64,000 nucleotides of DNA from Phytophthora quininea (GCA_011947345.1 JAAVTG010000486.1:1-64000); one strand, 5' to 3'. Counted from the stretch's first letter, positions 53,600 to 64,000 are shown. The notes: generated from the letters alone by a model not told the origin. Made by a program: numbers and translations.

Positions 53600-55027
53600 A
53601 TGACAATTCCGCACGAGACCGTCGAGTTCTCCATCGACAGCCCGGAAAACGCGTCGCCGTTGAATTCCTACAGGACCCCGCCACAGCTCAATGCAGTCGA
53701 CGTCCACCGCCGCCGCACGGCGTTCCCGCTGCGCACCGACCCGCTTCAAGACGACAAGGCCGTGGAGATCAACCTGCTGAGCGTCGCCAGACCGCACATG
53801 CGAGCCTTCCACTACGCGTGGCTCTCCTTCTTCTTCGCCTTCTTCGGGTGGTTCTCGGTGCCTCCATTGATGCCCACCATCAAGAAGCAGCTCGGACTCA
53901 CGGCCGACCAAGTCTCCAACTCCAACATCGTGTCGGTCGCGAGCACCATCCTCGGTCGAGCGGTGGGAGGCCCCCTGTGTGATCGCTACGGCGCTCGAAC
54001 GGTGCAGGCCGTGCTGCTTGTTGTCGGCGCCATCCCCGTGGCGTCGGCGGCGCTGGTGACGAGCTACACGGGGCTGATGTTTGCTCGGTTCTTCATCGGT
54101 CTGGTCGGGTGCTCGTTCATTGCCACGACGTACTGGACGTCGGTCATGTTCTCGAAGGAGGTGGTGGGCAGTGCCAATGCTCTTGCTGCTGGGTGGGGCA
54201 ATCTCGGAGCTGGAGTGACGACGCTGGTGACCCCGCAGATCTTCAACCTTGTGACGGTGGGCGGAGCTCTGTCGGACAACATGGGCTGGCGTGTCGCTCT
54301 CCTGTTTCCTGCTCTCTTCATGGTGGTGGTTGGAGTCGCGCTGTATTTCAACTCGGACGACTGCCCTCAAGGGCAGTACAAAGACCTCCGCAAGAACAAT
54401 GCCTTCGAGCTGGCAAGCTACAAGGCTAAAGGCGGTTTAAAAGGAGGCATGATTCGAGTCTGTAAGATGCCCGTGTCTTGGATTCTAGCGTTCCAGTACG
54501 CCTGCTCGTTCGGTGTCGAGCTGCAGGTCCACAACGTCTTGAGTTTATTTTACTACGAAGATTTCGTCGACGCAGACTGTGATGCGAATTTGGACGCCAA
54601 TTCGTGTCGACAACTGACGCAAAGCAGCGCCACGCTCATTTCATCGCTCTTTGGCATCATGTGCATCTTCGCGCGAGCACTCGGCGGGTACTTGTCGGAC
54701 GTTGCAAACCAGCGCTTCGCTATGAAGGGCCGAATCGCTGTACAGTTTGTCTGCTTCGCTGGCCAAGCGGTTTTCTTGTACGGCTACAGCAGGGCCACGA
54801 GCTTGTCCAGCAGCATCCCGCTGTTAATTTTCTTTGGTATTTTCGTGCAAGGCTGCACCGGCAGCACGTACGCTATTGTGCCGTACGTTCTACCAGATTA
54901 TACTGGAGCTGTATCGGGCTTTGTTGGAGCTGGCGGAAACGTTGGCGCGTTGGCCTGGGCGTTCCTGTTTAAAGGGGTCGGCGATCGACCGAGATCGTTC
55001 GAGTACCTCAGCGTTTTGTCGTGGTAG
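53600..55027 (+). CDS. NRT2-type nitrate transporter B, frameshifted near the C-terminus
   Basis: ATG 53600 (MTIPHETVEFSIDSPEN) leads through TDPLQDDKAVEINLLSVARP and HMRAFHYAWLSFFFAFFGWF, RYGARTVQAVLL, the signature AAGWGNLGAGVTTLV, FQYACSFGVELQVHNVLSLF and GAGGNVGALAWAFLFKGVG. About eleven helices read without a break. After FEYLSV the frame stops at 55027, while the expected last helix and tail (VAAL, then HVNGELSLW) lie just downstream in two other frames to about 55080. The last 20 or so residues are therefore lost or miscalled. An earlier in-frame ATG at 53489 is less likely because it adds a non-conserved tail. Function: proton-coupled nitrate uptake. Confidence 0.85.
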   Translation: MTIPHETVEFSIDSPENASPLNSYRTPPQLNAVDVHRRRTAFPLRTDPLQDDKAVEINLLSVARPHMRAFHYAWLSFFFAFFGWFSVPPLMPTIKKQLGLTADQVSNSNIVSVASTILGRAVGGPLCDRYGARTVQAVLLVVGAIPVASAALVTSYTGLMFARFFIGLVGCSFIATTYWTSVMFSKEVVGSANALAAGWGNLGAGVTTLVTPQIFNLVTVGGALSDNMGWRVALLFPALFMVVVGVALYFNSDDCPQGQYKDLRKNNAFELASYKAKGGLKGGMIRVCKMPVSWILAFQYACSFGVELQVHNVLSLFYYEDFVDADCDANLDANSCRQLTQSSATLISSLFGIMCIFARALGGYLSDVANQRFAMKGRIAVQFVCFAGQAVFLYGYSRATSLSSSIPLLIFFGIFVQGCTGSTYAIVPYVLPDYTGAVSGFVGAGGNVGALAWAFLFKGVGDRPRSFEYLSVLSW

Positions 55028-55657
55028 CTGCACTCGTCCATAGGTATCCACGTCAACGGCGAGCTTTCCTTGTGGAGTAAAATGAACTCTGTTGGGCGAA
55101 CATCGTGTATATCGGGCGATGAAGAGCAGTCAATTGCGAAGCAGCAGATGCCGGTTATGTGTGACTAAGATGACCATGGCATGCGATCACTTCATACAAG
55201 TGCGATAGTTTCGATTCATGAGAGATCGATTCGTTTTACTCTCAGGGCGATCAAACGCCATCGTCGGACCGATAGCGTTTTAAGATCAACAACTTATTTG
55301 CACAAAGTTCAACACGAAGTAATCTTGAGTTTACTACGTTTGAAAGTTGTGCACGTAAGTCTTTAAGACCCCGTGCTGTCCAGCTAAGTTCGTTGTTGAG
55401 CTGGATACTGCTTTCACTCGGTCAATCTGCTCAAGACGCTGCCGGACGAACTCGCTTCTGCCACGTTCAGCTTCGTTAGAGGCGATAGCGTTCAGTTCGA
55501 AGCTTCTTCGGGTGGAGTGTTGCCGGTCATGTTGGGACTATTTTCTTCGACGTTTTTGTGGCTTTCGCTCCGGCCTCAGCTCAACGTCTTCATCGTTGAG
55601 CCAGTTGAGCCAGTTGAGCGTTTTGGAGACCACATTCGCAATTGAGGTCGACCAAGA
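55028..55657. other. Intergenic region between nitrate transporters B and C
   Basis: The first 50-60 bases still encode the displaced C-terminus of transporter B. The remainder shows no gene; it should hold the promoter of transporter C. Confidence 0.35.
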
Positions 55658-57391
55658 ATGTCAAACATGGCGCGGCATCAAGCCCCGCTGTTCGACTACG
55701 ACTTCAGCAGCACTCCAGAGACTCCCAACACCCCAAGAGGCAATAGCCGCCGGAATTCTAACCACCCAGCACATGAACCGTTCCCAGCTACACTGCAGGA
55801 GCTCGGCAGCTACCGGGCGACGCAGAACCGACCCGGACGGACTCGGACCATCACCGTCGTGGACTTGGAGCTGCCCGAGAACAAACCTGAAAGCACGATC
55901 TACCAGAACGCATCCAGCACTTCGTCTCAACGTCGACACGACTATCACCACCGCGTCAACTCGTCGAATCGACCGTCGTTTGCTCTGTTCACAGACCCGC
56001 TGCAGGCCGACAAAGCGACCGAAATTCGTCTCTTCAGCTTCGAACGACCGCACATGAGAGCGTTCCATTTCGCGTGGATATCGTTCTTCGTGGCGTTCTA
56101 CGGCTGGTTTTCGATCCCGCCGCTATTGCCGACCATCAAGAAGCAATTGAAGCTGACCGATGGGCAGGTGGACAACTCGAACATCATGTCGTTGGCTAGC
56201 ACAGTGCTAGGACGACTCGTTGTGGGGCCATTGTGCGACCGATACGGCGCTCGTAGCGTCCAAGCTGTTTTGCTGGTGCTCGGAGCTCTGCCCGTGGCGT
56301 CTACCGCATTGGCCACCGACAACTTTGGCTTCATGTGCGTCCGCTTCTTCATTGGATTGGTTGGATGTACCTTCGTGTCGACCACGTACTGGACGTCCAC
56401 GATGTTTTCCAAGGAGGTCGTCGGTAGCGCGAACGCGATCACCGCAGGTTGGGGGAATTTAGGCGCAGGAGCGACGTACCTGATCACACCGCTTATCTTC
56501 GACCTCGTGACGATCAACGGAGCCATCTCGGACAACTACGGCTGGAGATTTACGCTGCTCGTTCCAGCTTTACTCATGATTGTTGTTGGGCTCTGTACGT
56601 ATCTCTTCTCGGACGATTGTCCGCAAGGAAATTACATGGAGATGAAGAAGACGCACGTCATGGCTGACCGACCCAAGGCCGACATGGTTCACGGGTTCTT
56701 CACGGTAGCCAGACTGCCGGTGACTTGGATCTTGGCCTTCCAGTACGCGTGCTGCTTCGGGGTCGAGATCCAGCTGCATAATGTGCTCAGCTTGTACTAC
56801 TACGAGGACTTCACCAAGTCGAACTGCGACCCTACTACAGATAAAGACAATTGCCGCTTGCTGACCCAAACCAAGGCCAGCCTCATCTCTTCCTGCTTCG
56901 GTCTCATGTGCATTTTTGCGCGTGCAGTCGGCGGATACGTCACAGACGCCTGCAACCGCCACTGGGATATGAAAGGCAGGATAGCTGCGCAGTTGGTCTG
57001 CCTTACAGCTCAGGCGCTATTGTTGTATGTTTACAGCCACATCCGAGCTGTGGAATGGAGCATTCCCTGTCTCGTCGCTTTTGGCTTCTTCACGCAAGCT
57101 TCGACTGGCACGACGTACGGAATCGTGCCTTACGTGTGTCCCGATCACACGGGCGTGGCATCTGGAATTGTCGGCGCGGGAGGCAACATGGGCGGACTCA
57201 TGTGGGGGTTCCTGTTCAAGATTGTAGGGAGCCGTGCACTGTCGTTCCGGTACTTGAGCTTCATCGTGATCGCGTCTGCTATCTCCTCTGCTTGCATTAA
57301 TATCAAGGGCGAACGCTCGCTGTGGAGCCACGAGCCATCCAGGAATGCGATGCGACGTACTCAACCAGTTGTCCATGCCTTCTACGTGTAA
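55658..57391 (+). CDS. NRT2-type nitrate transporter C, intact
   Basis: 577 residues, the only undamaged member of the cluster. A 115-residue soluble N-terminus rich in Ser, Thr, Arg and Pro precedes TDPLQADKATEIRLFSFERP and HMRAFHFAWISFFVAFYGWF. Then follow RYGARSVQAVLLVLGALP, the signature TAGWGNLGAGATYL near residue 262, FQYACCFGVEIQLHNVLSLY, GRIAAQLVCLTAQALLLYVY and GAGGNMGGLMWGFLFKIVG. The cytosolic tail ends at 57391. It has the family architecture of twelve helices with a large loop carrying Asp/Asn and paired cysteines (NCDPTTDKDNCR). Expected to import nitrate at the plasma membrane. The long N-terminus could carry phosphorylation control, but that is inference. Confidence 0.93.
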   Translation: MSNMARHQAPLFDYDFSSTPETPNTPRGNSRRNSNHPAHEPFPATLQELGSYRATQNRPGRTRTITVVDLELPENKPESTIYQNASSTSSQRRHDYHHRVNSSNRPSFALFTDPLQADKATEIRLFSFERPHMRAFHFAWISFFVAFYGWFSIPPLLPTIKKQLKLTDGQVDNSNIMSLASTVLGRLVVGPLCDRYGARSVQAVLLVLGALPVASTALATDNFGFMCVRFFIGLVGCTFVSTTYWTSTMFSKEVVGSANAITAGWGNLGAGATYLITPLIFDLVTINGAISDNYGWRFTLLVPALLMIVVGLCTYLFSDDCPQGNYMEMKKTHVMADRPKADMVHGFFTVARLPVTWILAFQYACCFGVEIQLHNVLSLYYYEDFTKSNCDPTTDKDNCRLLTQTKASLISSCFGLMCIFARAVGGYVTDACNRHWDMKGRIAAQLVCLTAQALLLYVYSHIRAVEWSIPCLVAFGFFTQASTGTTYGIVPYVCPDHTGVASGIVGAGGNMGGLMWGFLFKIVGSRALSFRYLSFIVIASAISSACINIKGERSLWSHEPSRNAMRRTQPVVHAFYV

Positions 57392-58030
57392 GGGGCAAAC
57401 AAGCATGTTCAATTCCATCGCATACTGTTTCCTGTTCGTACCCGTTGAAGATCGTAAGCGTATTCATCACGCGGTGTCGCCACCTGCATACGCTCGTTCA
57501 TTGTTACATCGGCTTCCTTCATGAGCTCCTCTGAGTCTACATCCACCGGCGGAACGCGTCACCTTGTCCGGTTACCAATTGCTGCGTTCAAAAGCTCACA
57601 AGGAGGCTTGTCATCGCTCGTCAAGTCGGACTCGAGCTGAACTCGAAGCACAACTTTGTGGTGCAACAGCTTTAGGTCGATGAGTCACCAACAATTCCTA
57701 GCGACATCGTCCTCGGAAAGCGTTGTTTGATTTCTCCTGGTGTGGTGCAGGTTGCCATGACGAGTGCGCGGAGAGCAAAGAACGCGGTAGCGATTGGGTA
57801 GCGCCGTCGCGGACGTTCAGCGGAGACCGAACGTCTACACTCGCTATAACTGAAACTGGCGAAAGCCCGATTTGGCGGGTCAAGCAATTGTGTATAGCCA
57901 TCCGATAGCAACAGGGTGTTTGTCCAGATGGCCACGCGACCAGCGCCGTGGCAGTGCTTACCCTTCCAGCAGATTGCAGCAGCGCACTTTACGTTTTGCT
58001 TCAAACCGCCCAAGCATTTCACTGTTCACC
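57392..58030. other. Intergenic region between nitrate transporters C and D
   Basis: No gene recognised. GCGCACTTTACGTTTTGCTT at about 57983-58002, 30-50 nt before the ATG of transporter D, is a weak initiator candidate. Confidence 0.35.
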
Positions 58031-59556
58031 ATGGCCCGCGAAGACTACCATGTCGAGCTGCAGACACCGATCGACGCGGAAACCGGCGGCTTTCGTCGCC
58101 GCACGCACTTTGACCTCACCACGGACCCGGACCAAGCTGACCGCGCTACGGAGATCAAACTCTTCAGTGTCGCGCGTCCGCACATGCGCGCGTTCCACTT
58201 CTCCTGGCTGTCCTTCTTCATCGCCTTCTTTGGCTGGTTCTCGATCCCGCCGCTCATGCCCACAATCAAGAAGCAGCTCAAACTCACGCCCGCACAAGTG
58301 AGCAACTCCAACATCATTTCGGTCGCGAGCACCATCCTCGGGCGGGTCGTTGCGGGCCCAATGTGTGACAAATTCGGCGCGCGCACTGTGCAGACTGTGC
58401 TGTTGGTGGTCGGAGCTATCCCGGTCGCCTCAGCAGCTTTCGCTGTCAACTACGGCGGCTTCATGACCATCCGGTTCGCCATCGGTCCCGTCGGCTCGTC
58501 CTTCGTAGCGACCGCGTACTGGTCATCCGTGATGTTCTGCAAGGAAGTTGTGGGCACCGCCAACGCCATCACTGCCGGTTGGGGAACCTTGGCGCCGGCG
58601 TCACATACCTGATCACCCTTTGCTGTTCGAGCTGGTCACCATCGACGGCTCCGTGTCCGACAACATGGGTTGGCGTATCACGCTGGTGTTCCCTGCCGTC
58701 TTCATGGTGTTCGTTGGGGTGCTGGTGTGCTTTCTCACCGACGACTGCCCTCAAGGCAACTACGCCGATCTCAAGAAGGCTAACGCCATGACCTTCGCCG
58801 CGTCCAAGCCTAAAATCGACATGAAGAAGGCGTTCTGGGCCGTCGCCAAGAAGCCTGTAACTTGGATCCTGGCACTGCAATACGCCTGCTCGTTCGGCGT
58901 CGAACTGCAAGTGCACAATGTGTTGGGTCTGTATTACTTCGATGAGTTTAAGCGGTCGGATTGTGACCCCAAGACGGAGCAGTGACGTCTGCTGACGCAG
59001 ACACAGGCCGATCTCATCTCGTCGCTCTTCGGTCTCATTTGCATCTTTGCTCGTGCTGCTGGAGGCTTCTCATCCGACGTGGCCAACCGTCGCTTCGGCA
59101 TGCGCGGGCGCATCCTCACGCAGTTCGTAGCCTTTGCCGGCCAAGCTCTGTCGCTCTACTGCTACAGCACGACTCAGAAGGTGTCTTCCAGCGTGCCGCT
59201 GCTGATCGTGTTTGGATTCTTCGTGCAGGCGTCGACCGGCACGACGTACGGGATCGTACCGTACGTGTTGCCGGAGTACACGGGTGCTACGTCGGGCATT
59301 GTTGGGGCGGGCGGCAACGTCGGTGGATTGTGCTGGGGCTTTCTGTAAAGGAGTCGGCAAGAGAGCGCTGTCCTTCAAGTACCTGAGCGTCTTCGTGGCT
59401 GTGGCGGCATTGGCTACTGCTGGCACGCACATCGACAACGAAGGGTCCATCTGGATCATCAAGAGCAAGAGCAGCAGTATCGGTAAGGACGACAGCGTCC
59501 ATACAGCCATAGACTGCGACGAAAGCGTCCACAACCCAGCACGCTTGGTCGTGTAA
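58031..59556 (+). pseudogene. NRT2-type nitrate transporter D, three disabling changes
   Basis: ATG 58031 (MAREDYHVELQTPIDAE) starts a normal family member: TDPDQADRATEIKLFSVARP, HMRAFHFSWLSFFIAFFGWF, GARTVQTVLLVVGAIPVAS. At the nitrate signature the sequence reads AGWGTLAPAS and a one-base change near 58590 shifts the frame. It continues with FELVTIDGSVSDNMGWRITL and ACSFGVELQVHNVLGLYYF. A TGA at 58983 replaces the conserved Cys codon before RLLTQTQA. After CWGFL, near 59345, a short deletion shifts the frame again; the true tail runs to 59556. The TGA is hard to explain by an indel error, so this copy is probably dead, although the frame is otherwise well kept and decay must be recent. Confidence 0.8.
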
Positions 59557-59658
59557 AACAGCAAGTTGAAGTTGCATGTATGATGAAGGGTTTTATTCTA
59601 AAGAAGTTTGGACCAATCAGATCGAGCAATAGCCATAATTGATCTTGCGATCCGCATC

Positions 59659-60885
59659 ATGCCGCGTGTCCGCCGGCGCTTGCTGTTGCTGCTTCTTGCG
59701 GTGCTCGTGGCGGCTGCCGCCGCCGGCAGCGACTACTACCAAGTGCTAGGCGTGTCCAGAGACGCGCCACCCGCCGAGATCAAGCGCGCCTTCCGCAAAC
59801 TGTCGCTCAAAGTGCGTCCAAAGATTCGACTTCCGCTAGACCTTGCTGTAGCTTTCCTTATTTCTCATATTGTAAATATTTCAGCACCATCCGGATAAAA
59901 ACCCAGGAGATGAGAACGCAGCCAAGAAGTTTGCTGAGGTGGCCAGCGCCTACGACGTGCTGTCGGACGAGGAGAAGAAGAGCAAGTACGACCGCTTCGG
60001 CGAGGAAGGACTGGCCAACAACGGGGCCGGGGCGGGCCACGATCCATTCGACATCTTCTCGCAGTTCTTTGGAGGGCGCCAACGACACGAAAGGGAGCCG
60101 TCTAGAGGCCCCGACGTGGTCATGCCGCTGAGAGTGACGCTGGCGGATCTGTACAACGGCAAGAGCCTGCAATTCTCCATCCGTCGAGAGGTAATGCTTT
60201 TTTATTAGGTGGAGAACATTTTATTTATTTATTATTTTTTTAGACGCTTTGCCACCATTGTCATGGCAAGGGGGCCGCGCATGAAGACGATATTCACGTG
60301 TGTTCGGCGTGTGGGGGCCAAGGCGTCAAGATGACGACGAGACGGGTCGGGCCTGGGTTTATTCAGCAGTTCCAGACGACGTGCGAGAAGTGCCACGGAA
60401 AAGGGAAGATCGCCACTAGCACGTGCCCCGTGTGCGGTGGCCGTAAAGTAGAAATGTCCGACTTGAACTTCGATATTGATGTAGAGAAAGGAACGCCTGA
60501 CGGGTTTGAGATCGAGCTGGAGAACTATGCGGACGAGATCCCAGGCCAACCGGCGGGTCATGTGCGCCTGCAGGTGCTTACAGCGCCACACCCGGTGTTC
60601 ACCCGTGAAGGGGACCATTTGTGGATGGACATGGACATTTCACTGCGCGAGTCGCTGGTGGGATTCAACAAGACGTTCACGCACTTGGACGGCCGACGGG
60701 TCGAAGTGGTGCGAGACGAAGTCACGCCTCCGCGTTTTGTGACGGTTCTGAAAGACGAAGGGATGCCCAAGCAGCACTTCCCGTCTGAAAAGGGTCAGCT
60801 GCACATTAAGTTCCACGTCAAGTTCCCGGAGACGCTTTCAGAAGAGCAGAAGGTAGGCTTCCGCGACTTGTTCGCGATGAAGTGA
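59659..60885 (+). CDS. ER-lumenal DnaJ/Hsp40 co-chaperone (DNAJB11/Scj1-like), two introns
   Basis: ATG 59659 gives a signal peptide ([20 protein letters not shown]), then a J domain ([20 protein letters not shown]) with the Hsp70-activating HPD formed exactly at the first splice junction ([13 protein letters not shown]). A Gly/Phe region ([20 protein letters not shown]) is followed by CxxCxGxG-type zinc repeats ([32 protein letters not shown]) and the C-terminal substrate-binding domain ending RDLFAMK. The introns are 59812-59884 and 60191-60243, both GT-AG and in phase 0, giving 366 residues. There is no KDEL/HDEL tail; family members of this type are held by their partners. It should assist BiP in folding secreted proteins. 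Only about 100 bp separate it from transporter D, with a CCAAT-type box near 59612. Confidence 0.92.
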
Positions 60886-61168
60886 CTGGAGAGAATACAG
60901 TAGCCAAGAGCGTGGAGATGGCCACTTGACTATCGCTGGGGTTCGAGTTGTCCATGATGTCATTCGCTAAGACTAGCTATCCGTGCTAACATTCTTGAAC
61001 ATACAGAGTAGGCAAACGACCACCGACAAGTCTGCACCATAAAGAGAAATCAAGGCTCATGCTTGTACACAGTTAACGAAATCTTGCATTTCTGACATTG
61101 TTATCTATGTGGCTGCTACCTGGCCCACGAGTAGCAGTCAAGATCTACGACACACCGTCGTCGGATGC

Positions 61169-62633
61169 TTACTTCTCGCGACGCGAGTCGTACTCGGCCA
61201 GGATCTCCTCCGCAGACTTGCCCGTCGTCTCCGGCACCAGCTTCAGCGCCAGCAGGAAGAAGATGGCCAGCAGCACCACGAACGGAACGTACGCGTAGTC
61301 GTCCAGCGCGTCCGAGATGTACGGGTAAGCCACACCCACGATCAGGTTGCACAACCAGTTCATGCCGATACACAGCGACGAAGCGCTGGCGCGGATGGCG
61401 TCCGGGAAGATGTCGGCCGTCATGACCCACACGAGCGGGCCCAGCGTCACACCGAAGGCGATCACGTACAGCGCCGTGAACACGATCGACAGAGCCGACA
61501 CGTCCACCAGGAACGCCACCGTCATGAGCACCGACATGACGAACATACCCGCGAGGCCCCACAGGATCATGTTACGAGCACCGAAGCGGTTGGCCAGCAC
61601 ACCCGTGAAGAAGGCCGGGAAGATGTTGATGAAGTCGATGATCAAGGTGCCGACGCGCGAGTCCGAGATACCGGCGTCCGAGAAGATGCTGCCGGAGTAG
61701 TAGAACACGGCGTTAATACCCGAGAGCTGCTGCGCACGACAAAAGGATGCCGCCCAGAAGCTGCATGCGGTAGCGCGGCGCGAACATGGACTCGGTCTTG
61801 GGCGTCGCCAGACCCTCCTCGGCCGTCTCCGGCTTGCGGTTCACCTCGAGCCACGACAGAGCCGTCTGCACGTGCTCCTCGCCGTACAGACGAGCGATCA
61901 CCTCCTTGGCCTCCTCGGTGCGGCCCTTGGTCAGCAGCCACGCAGGACTCTCAATGCACATCGACGGCGCCAGCACCATGTAGATGACCGCCAGGATGCA
62001 CGGGAAGGCCGCCAGGTAGCGCCAGCCGCTGCTCGTGTTGGCGAAGAAGAAGCAGATCGCCGGGAACAAGATGCCGATGGTCGTGAAGATCTGCAGACCC
62101 AGACCGAGAGTGTTGCGCATGTGCGGCGGAGACAGCTCGTTCACATACGCGCCGATGGTGCCCGTGGCCGTGCCCGAGGCCAGGCCGGCGATCAGACGGC
62201 CCACGGCGAAGGCCCAAACGTTCGACACGGAGGCTTCCACCACGCCGCCCACGAACATGAAGATGCAGTTGAGCATCAGCACCTTCTTGCGGCCGAGGCG
62301 GTCGCTGAAGTGGCCGCAGCACAGAGAGCCGATCATGGCGCCGAAGATCCACGCGTTCACGGCGAACGTCCACTCGAGCTTCGAGTGGCCCGGGAACATG
62401 AGGCACGTGTTCTCGGCCACGGGACGCGCATTGCACTCGTCCGTGTCGTTGTATTGGGACAGGTTGGTCTGGGACGTCGACCAGCCGCTCTGGAAGGGCT
62501 GCAGCCACGACAGGAAGGCGCTCGTGTACAGGATGGCCTTGGGCTTGATGAGACGCGCGGCGGCCTTGTTGGCCTCGTCGAACGCCGTGGTCTGCGCCTT
62601 GGGCGTCGACGCTTCGGTGTAGTTGTCGGCCAT
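61169..62633 (-). CDS. MFS sugar-porter transporter, 2-bp deletion in helix 7
   Basis: ATG 62633 (MADNYTEASTPKAQTTAF) starts a member about 90% like the pair at 41.7-47.0 kb by eye: SGWSTSQTNLSQYNDTDE, HFSDRLGRKKVLMLNCIF, CIESPAWLLTKGRTEEA, and at the C-terminus VPETTGKSAEEILAEYDSRR. At 61735 the text coding for CAQQLSGINAV lacks one GC of a gcgcgc run present in the sister genes. The frame stops within a few codons and resumes at 61708. A 2-bp slip in a GC dinucleotide run could be real or a sequencing slip. If real, the protein is cut at about 330 residues, losing helices 7-12. Confidence 0.85.
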
Positions 62634-62710
62634 CTCGGTTGCTTGCTTGGATGGATGCACTGCCACTCGACTGGACGCGACTGGAAGAAGCAGGCGTCGG
62701 AGGCGATGGA

Positions 62711-62727
62711 CCAAATGGAAAGTGAGC
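62711..62727 (-). promoter_or_regulatory. Initiator-like element of the 61-kb sugar transporter
   Basis: On the minus strand GCTCACTTTCCATTTGG, a nearly complete match to the oomycete initiator consensus, about 80 nt before the ATG at 62633. Confidence 0.65.
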
Positions 62728-64000
62728 GAGATACACGAGTGTCTTCGTGCGCGACGTCGAGGCGTGGCGTCTCTGCTGTGCTGTGCCGTGCCGTGCTCTG
62801 CAGTGAGTTCGAGCAGGGGAAAGGCTGGCGCACTTGATTTCTACTTGGCGCGCCCGCCGATGGAGACCGCGAGTCGCGGGATCGGAGACGGTGCGCTCGA
62901 TCTTTGTTGCTTCGTCGCGGATCCCACTCCCGCGCGTCGTGCAGGGTCGCGTCCGGTTAGTAGCCTCGGTTAGCTGGACCCGCTCAGCAGTGCTCCACCA
63001 GACAGCCGCAGCGGATTGGCCCAGCAGCGGCGACTTGACCAGACGGACAGACCGCTTGTTATCTGAACGCGGTGCGGATCAGTGCGCTTGAAGCTGGCGG
63101 AGCCGAATGAAGCGAGTGACGAGAAAGCCAAATAGAAACGAGGTCTTACTTTTGCATGGCAAGAGGGTGTATCAAGGCAAGTCAGGACAAGGTGTCTGCA
63201 CTTCCGATTGCACTCTGGTGCCTGGTGCAGTCTGGTGCCTGTTGCAGTGACTGGTGCCTCATTGACCGGTCTTGCTGCGCGAAAGGTGCTGTCCGTTTCT
63301 GGCGGGAGCGACTTATTCGCGCGAACGAGATCTCTCTATGGGCTACGGCGGTATCGAGCCCGGTGCGTCTCTGTCAGGTTGAACTCGATCTTGTGACGCT
63401 GAAGCGACTTCTGAAGTTCGTCCTTTTCTGCGCGGTACCAATATGAATGATGATGCTCCATTTCCCCAAACTTCAAACACACCTCAAACGCACTTCATCT
63501 TGGCTGGCGCTGTCGCAGGACTTTTTGCAGATCGAGACTCGCTTCGAGAACGGACGCACACGCAGCCGAGATGACTCGGTGAATCAAGTGCAGTTCGGTT
63601 GTGCGGTTGCTCCGACGCAGTTGGGCTCTGCAAGATGCTCGCTGCGTGAGAAGACTCGATTGTCTGCTGCGACTCCAAGAGTTTGCTACCCAGCCAGTAC
63701 CAAGGTGCCATGCGCAGAGCTACTGTAGCACGGCGACAACGATTGCAGTGGCCGTAGTGGGCCACTGCGGAGTTTAACAGTAGGTACCAGAGTTAATTGA
63801 ACGGCGATGCCGTACTACCGGAGGCTGTAAATGCCGCAGTCAGCGCGCGGTCAGTCACATTGAACGCCTTGCTTTAATCGCGTGGTTGCACTGCTGTCAG
63901 CGGCCCCAAACAGCATTCGAGAAGGGCTTAATTCAGTCGTGTATCGCCGAGTTGCAGAGTAGACTACCACGATGCTCACGAGCTCAGCTTGTCAAGCTGC
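62728..64000. other. Right-edge region with no recognised gene
   Basis: Only short open frames are present on either strand, none with a domain or signal peptide I recognise. A CACTTTCC-like initiator copy for a gene beyond the window was not found. Confidence 0.4.

Noticed and set aside
1..64000. CRISPR arrays, prophage or bacterial operon structure
   Set aside because: No regularly spaced direct repeats; introns, RXLR effector and eukaryotic transposons show nuclear oomycete DNA.

Overview
The window reads as nuclear DNA of a plant-pathogenic oomycete, most likely Phytophthora or a close relative. The grounds are an RXLR-EER effector, an NLP-family secreted protein, initiator-like elements close to the oomycete core promoter, short GT-AG introns of 44-75 nt, and gene families expanded in local clusters (sugar-porter MFS transporters, NRT2-type nitrate transporters). 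No rRNA, confident tRNA or CRISPR array was seen.

Layout. 0-5.4 kb: a WW/EF-hand/IQ/ankyrin-like gene open at the left edge and broken by frameshifts, then a SET-MYND gene on the minus strand. 5.7-15.8 kb: sugar transporter genes and relics interleaved with the RXLR effector, a 3-hydroxyacyl-CoA dehydrogenase-like gene with three introns, and an NLP gene whose conserved heptapeptide is degenerate. 14.7-38.5 kb: one dead sugar transporter gene exploded over 23.7 kb by nested mobile elements. 38.6-41.4 kb: a further MULE. 41.7-47.0 kb: two near-identical sugar transporter genes head to head around a 2.4 kb spacer. 48.2-51.3 kb: a conserved unknown gene (possibly Uma2-like) and a GT71-like mannosyltransferase. 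51.3-59.6 kb: four nitrate transporter paralogues (one minus, three plus). 59.7-60.9 kb: an ER-type DnaJ chaperone with two introns. 61.2-62.6 kb: another sugar transporter. The last 1.3 kb holds nothing recognised.

The strongest structure is the nest. Ends, inverted repeats and target-site duplications (TSDs) can be read for every layer. MULE-A (15849-18994, 9-bp TSD) sits in the transporter ORF. A small LTR-like element (TSD ggact) sits 158 bp further on. It received a PIF/Harbinger element (TSD tta), itself split by a Ty3/gypsy chromovirus with identical 394-bp LTRs (TSD catgg), and two pogo-like elements (TSD TA). The terminal inverted repeat (TIR) of the first pogo element is split by MULE-B (TSD about 9 bp).

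Many otherwise well-conserved reading frames carry single-base frameshifts, including the young retrotransposon. Some breaks may therefore be assembly errors rather than true pseudogenes; where this matters it is stated.
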